From the NCBI GenBank assembly GCA_007126835.1, contig SLAO01000076.1:1-7429 (forward strand): DNA of 7,429 bases, written 5' to 3'. The notes under the pieces were generated by a model that ran no database searches, was not told where the DNA came from, and was given only the letters and a program-made list of their open reading frames with translations. Shown in pieces: positions 4,681-7,429 of the stretch. The translations under genes and the position numbers were made by a program. The DNA is from Nitriliruptorales bacterium. Its GTDB lineage: Bacteria; Actinomycetota; Nitriliruptoria; Euzebyales; Egibacteraceae. Each line of letters begins with the position of its first letter. The first letter of the stretch is position 1.

Positions 4681-6753
4681 ATGGCTGTCCCCGGGTTGGG
4701 CCCCGCGCTCGAGTCGACCCGCCGAGGCTTCGCAGCGTTCGGCTCGCAACTGCGCAGCCCTGGCGCGCTGCTGATGCTGCTGGCCGCGACGGTGGGCTTG
4801 ATCACCGGCTTGCTTGCGGTGGCACTGTTCCACCTGATCGGGCTCGTCCAGCAGGTGGCCTACGGCGCCAGCCCGCCGGCGTGGAGCGTCCTCGTCGTCC
4901 CCGCCGCGGGAGGGCTGCTGGTCGGGCTGCTGACCTGGCGGCTGGTGCCCGAAGCCCGAGGCTCAGGCATCAGCAACGTCATGGAGGCCTTGGCGCTGCG
5001 GGGCGGCCGGATCCGCGGGCGCGTGGTGCTGGGAAAGCTGGCGGCGTCAGCGGTCGCCCTGGGCACCGGGAACTCGGGCGGTCGTGAAGGGCCGATCGTC
5101 CAGATCGGTGGCGCGGCAGGTTCACTGCTGGGCCGCGCCGCGGACCTGCCCGAGGACCGGCTGCGCTCGCTGATCGCCGCCGGAGCCGCTGGTGGGATCG
5201 CCGCGTCGTTCAACGCTCCGATCGGCGCGATGCTGTTCGCCCTCGAGGTCATCATCGGGGGGTTCGCGCTCCGCCATCTGCAGACCGTCGTGATCTCGGC
5301 GGTGATCGCCTCGGTCACCGCGCGCCAGCTCATCGGTGAGGGGTTGGTCTACAGCGCCCCGGCCTACACGCTGGGCTCGCCCTGGCAGCTGGCCCTCTAC
5401 GGCATCCTGGGCCTCGCCTCGGTCGGCGTGGGGCTGGCGTTCATCCGGGCGATCAGCGTCGCCGAACGGCTCGGCGAGCGCCTGGCTTGGCCGATGCCGC
5501 TGCGCACAGCGGCCGGGGGCCTGGTGGTGGGCCTCGTCGCCATCGCGGTGCCCGAGGCCATAGGCACCGGCGACAACCTGCCTCCGCTGGCCGGCGTGGT
5601 GCGCGAGCCCATCGAGGTCATGCTGGCGGGGGGCTTCGCCCCCCACTTCCTGCTCGTGCTGCTCGTCGCCAAGCTGCTGGCCACGGTCGCGTCGGTCGGC
5701 ACTGGCAACGCGACCGGCTCGTTCGGCCCGCTGATCTTCCTCGGGGCAGCGCTGGGCGGGGCGTTCGGGCACGCCGCCGCGGTGGTCCTGCCCGACGCGG
5801 GCATCCAACCCGGCGCCTTCGCGCTGGTCGGCACGGCCGGGGTCGTCGCCGCGGCAGGACGCGCACCCTTGACCGGGGTGCTGCTGGTGTTCGAGCTGAC
5901 CGGCAGCTACGACATGGTGCTGCCGTTGATGCTGACTACCGGCATCGCCACCGTGATCGCCGATCGGCTCCACCCGTCGTCGCTGTACACCGAACCGCTC
6001 GAGCGCCGGGGAATCAGCTACGACGCCTCCGATGACGTGGACGTGCTCCAGGCCGTCCAGGTCGGCGAGATCATGACCACCGACCCCGCCTGGGTCCCGG
6101 CTGACCTGTCCGTGCCGGACCTGCGCGACTGGTTCCGGCGAACCCGCCACCACGGGGCACCAGTCGTCGAGATGAGCGACGACAGCCCGCGGCTGGTGGG
6201 GATCGTCACGCTGGCCGACGTGGCCGCGCTCGCCGACCCCGGCGAGACCGGCGACATCGCCTCGATGGAGACGCGAACCCGGGAGCTGACCGCCGCGGAC
6301 ATCTGCACCACCAACCCGCTGACGGTGGTGCCCTCGGACCCGGTGTACCGGGCGGTCCAGCGGATGGCCGCGGCGGACGTCGGACGCCTGCCGGTCGTCG
6401 ACGAGGCCGACCACGGACGCCTCGTCGGGCTCGTGCGCCGGGCAGACGTCGTCTCGGCGTACCAACGCGCGCTGTCACGCAGCCTCCGCGCGCAGCACCA
6501 GCGCGCGCGCAGTCGGCTGCGCAACCTGGGAGGCGCGCGCTTCGTCGAGCGCGTGGTCCCCGCCGGCGCCCCCGTCGCCGGACGCACCGTGGCTGACATC
6601 GCCTGGCCCGAAGGTACGGTGCTGACGAGCATCCGGCGCGGGGGCGACATCGTCGTCCCCCGCGGGGACACGGTGCTGCGTGCCGGTGACGAGGTCGTCG
6701 CGCTCGTCTCGGGGTCGCGTACCGAGGCCTTCGACCGCCTGCTGGAGGGCTGA
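4681..6753 (+). CDS. ClC-family chloride channel/transporter with CBS pair and TrkA-C domain
   Basis: The 690-residue inner-membrane protein has a ClC core (about 30-430, many hydrophobic segments), a CBS-domain pair (about 460-595) and a C-terminal TrkA-C/RCK-C-like ligand-binding domain (about 618-690). ClC proteins move chloride or related anions, either passively or in exchange for protons. The three ion-pathway signatures are present: GSGIS (94-98, usually GSGIP), GREGP (134-138) with gating glutamate E136, and GSFGP (346-350). Y436 in SSLYTEPL probably matches the central ion-coordinating tyrosine. In FALEVIIGGF (186-195) the position matching the internal proton glutamate of E. coli ClC (second E of its EEM) is V190, so classical 2:1 Cl-/H+ exchange is doubtful. 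The soluble tail suggests gating by a nucleotide or other ligand, since CBS pairs often bind adenine nucleotides. selB follows after 2 nt and takes its ribosome site from the end of this gene, so the two are probably co-expressed. Confidence 0.94.
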   Translation: MAVPGLGPALESTRRGFAAFGSQLRSPGALLMLLAATVGLITGLLAVALFHLIGLVQQVAYGASPPAWSVLVVPAAGGLLVGLLTWRLVPEARGSGISNVMEALALRGGRIRGRVVLGKLAASAVALGTGNSGGREGPIVQIGGAAGSLLGRAADLPEDRLRSLIAAGAAGGIAASFNAPIGAMLFALEVIIGGFALRHLQTVVISAVIASVTARQLIGEGLVYSAPAYTLGSPWQLALYGILGLASVGVGLAFIRAISVAERLGERLAWPMPLRTAAGGLVVGLVAIAVPEAIGTGDNLPPLAGVVREPIEVMLAGGFAPHFLLVLLVAKLLATVASVGTGNATGSFGPLIFLGAALGGAFGHAAAVVLPDAGIQPGAFALVGTAGVVAAAGRAPLTGVLLVFELTGSYDMVLPLMLTTGIATVIADRLHPSSLYTEPLERRGISYDASDDVDVLQAVQVGEIMTTDPAWVPADLSVPDLRDWFRRTRHHGAPVVEMSDDSPRLVGIVTLADVAALADPGETGDIASMETRTRELTAADICTTNPLTVVPSDPVYRAVQRMAAADVGRLPVVDEADHGRLVGLVRRADVVSAYQRALSRSLRAQHQRARSRLRNLGGARFVERVVPAGAPVAGRTVADIAWPEGTVLTSIRRGGDIVVPRGDTVLRAGDEVVALVSGSRTEAFDRLLEG
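6744..6749 (+). promoter_or_regulatory. selB: Ribosome binding site for selB inside the end of the ClC gene
   Basis: GGAGGG sits in the last codons of the ClC gene, 6 nt before GTG 6756. The alternative ATG 6765 would be 15 nt away, too far, so this site favours the GTG start and implies translational coupling. Confidence 0.7.
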
Positions 6754-6755
6754 CG

Positions 6756-7429
6756 GTGGCAAGCATGCGCGTGGTCTGCACAGCCGGGCACGTCGACCAC
6801 GGCAAGTCGACGTTGGTCAAAGCCTTGACCGGCACGGACCCCGACCGCTTCGCCGAAGAGCGTCGACGCGGCCTGACCATCGACATCGGGTTCGCCTCCA
6901 CCGCACTCGACACGCAAGCCGGGGACCCGGTGACCGTGGCCTTCGTCGACCTTCCCGGCCACGAGCGGTTCGTGGGCAACATGCTCGCTGGGGCAGGTGC
7001 GGTCGAGCTCGCGCTGCTCGTGGTCGCGGCCGACGAGGGATGGATGCCCCAGACCGCGGAGCACACCGCCATCCTCGACCTGCTGGGGGTGCACCGGGCG
7101 CTGGTCGCGGTGACCAAGACCGACGCCGTCGATGCAGAGACCGCCGACCTCGCTGTGGAGCTCACCCGGGAGGAGCTGGCGGGCACGTCGCTGGCCGCCG
7201 CCGACGTGGTACCGGTCAGCGCGGCCACCGGCGAGGGGCTGGAGGAGCTGACCGGTCGGCTCCACGAACTGGTCGCTCGTGCGCCCGCTCCACGCGACCG
7301 CGGTCGCCCCCGGTTGTGGGTCGACCGTTCGTTCTCGGTTGCGGGTGCTGGGACCGTGACTACCGGGACGTTGACGGGCGGATCCCTGGCCATCGGCGAC
7401 CGGCTCGCGGTGCTGCCCGCCGGGCCCAC
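6756..7429 (+). CDS. selB: Selenocysteine-specific elongation factor SelB, N-terminal part (truncated by window end)
   Basis: SelB is the GTPase that binds selenocysteinyl-tRNA(Sec) and brings it to UGA codons marked by a SECIS hairpin in the mRNA. The first 224 codons are present. They show the translation-factor G domain: P-loop GHVDHGKST (11-19), switch I region ERRRGLTIDIGFA (35-47) with the SelB-type RRRGLTIDIGF rather than the RGITI of EF-Tu, DLPGH (65-69) in place of the DCPGH of EF-Tu, TKTD (120-123) as the guanine-specificity motif in the SelB style, and VSAATGEGL (154-162). The start of domain II is visible in RSFSVAGAGTVTTGTLTGG (191-209). The remaining domain II, domain III and the C-terminal winged helices that read SECIS lie outside the window. 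GTG 6756 is preferred over ATG 6765 because of the GGAGGG spacing. The gene starts 2 nt after the ClC stop codon. Confidence 0.96.
   Translation, partial: MASMRVVCTAGHVDHGKSTLVKALTGTDPDRFAEERRRGLTIDIGFASTALDTQAGDPVTVAFVDLPGHERFVGNMLAGAGAVELALLVVAADEGWMPQTAEHTAILDLLGVHRALVAVTKTDAVDAETADLAVELTREELAGTSLAAADVVPVSAATGEGLEELTGRLHELVARAPAPRDRGRPRLWVDRSFSVAGAGTVTTGTLTGGSLAIGDRLAVLPAGP

Noticed and set aside
722..6753. A selenoprotein with an in-frame UGA among the window's genes
   Set aside because: All complete genes read through without internal stops and end at normal stop codons followed by no conserved continuation, so none needs UGA recoding.
5122..7265. Long minus-strand open frames antisense to ClC and selB
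   Set aside because: They contain no recognisable domain and have shadow-frame composition; the plus-strand ClC and SelB motifs are unambiguous.

Overview
The window is very GC-rich, with strong G/C bias at third codon positions, a GTG start and few uridine-rich terminators. This points to an actinobacterium (Actinomycetota), possibly a deep-branching lineage; the sequence does not fix the genus. It holds six protein genes, four complete soluble or membrane enzymes/transporters plus one small membrane protein and one truncated gene, and almost no non-coding DNA. I see no insertion sequence, CRISPR array, tRNA or rRNA.

Layout from left to right: a strong 52-nt hairpin (46-97) lies behind a small two-helix membrane protein of unknown function (137-595, minus). 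A 126-bp divergent gap separates that gene from selA (722-2080, plus), the PLP enzyme that makes selenocysteinyl-tRNA. selA faces a two-gene minus-strand operon: a cyclase-family metal hydrolase (3779-4558) whose stop codon overlaps by 4 nt the start of a thiamine-diphosphate (TPP) enzyme of the acetolactate synthase/benzoylformate decarboxylase superfamily (2148-3782). A 122-bp divergent gap follows. On the plus strand come a ClC-type chloride channel/transporter carrying CBS and TrkA-C domains (4681-6753) and, 2 nt later, selB (from 6756), the selenocysteine-specific elongation factor, which is cut off by the window end.

Together selA and selB show that the organism inserts selenocysteine at UGA codons. 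SelA converts seryl-tRNA(Sec) to selenocysteinyl-tRNA(Sec), and SelB delivers that tRNA to the ribosome. The usual selA-selB neighbourhood is split here by about 4.7 kb holding an apparently unrelated catabolic-looking pair and a ClC gene that is translationally linked to selB. selD and the tRNA(Sec) gene are not in the window.

The hydrolase/TPP pair has the logic of ring or amide opening to a 2-oxo acid followed by decarboxylation or carboligation. An isatin-hydrolase-like first step is the best guess from the metal-site residues, but the substrate is not established. The most notable points are the split sel locus, the ClC-selB coupling, the loss of the internal proton glutamate in the ClC protein, the altered metal and cofactor residues in the minus-strand pair, and possible leaderless promoters in front of two genes.
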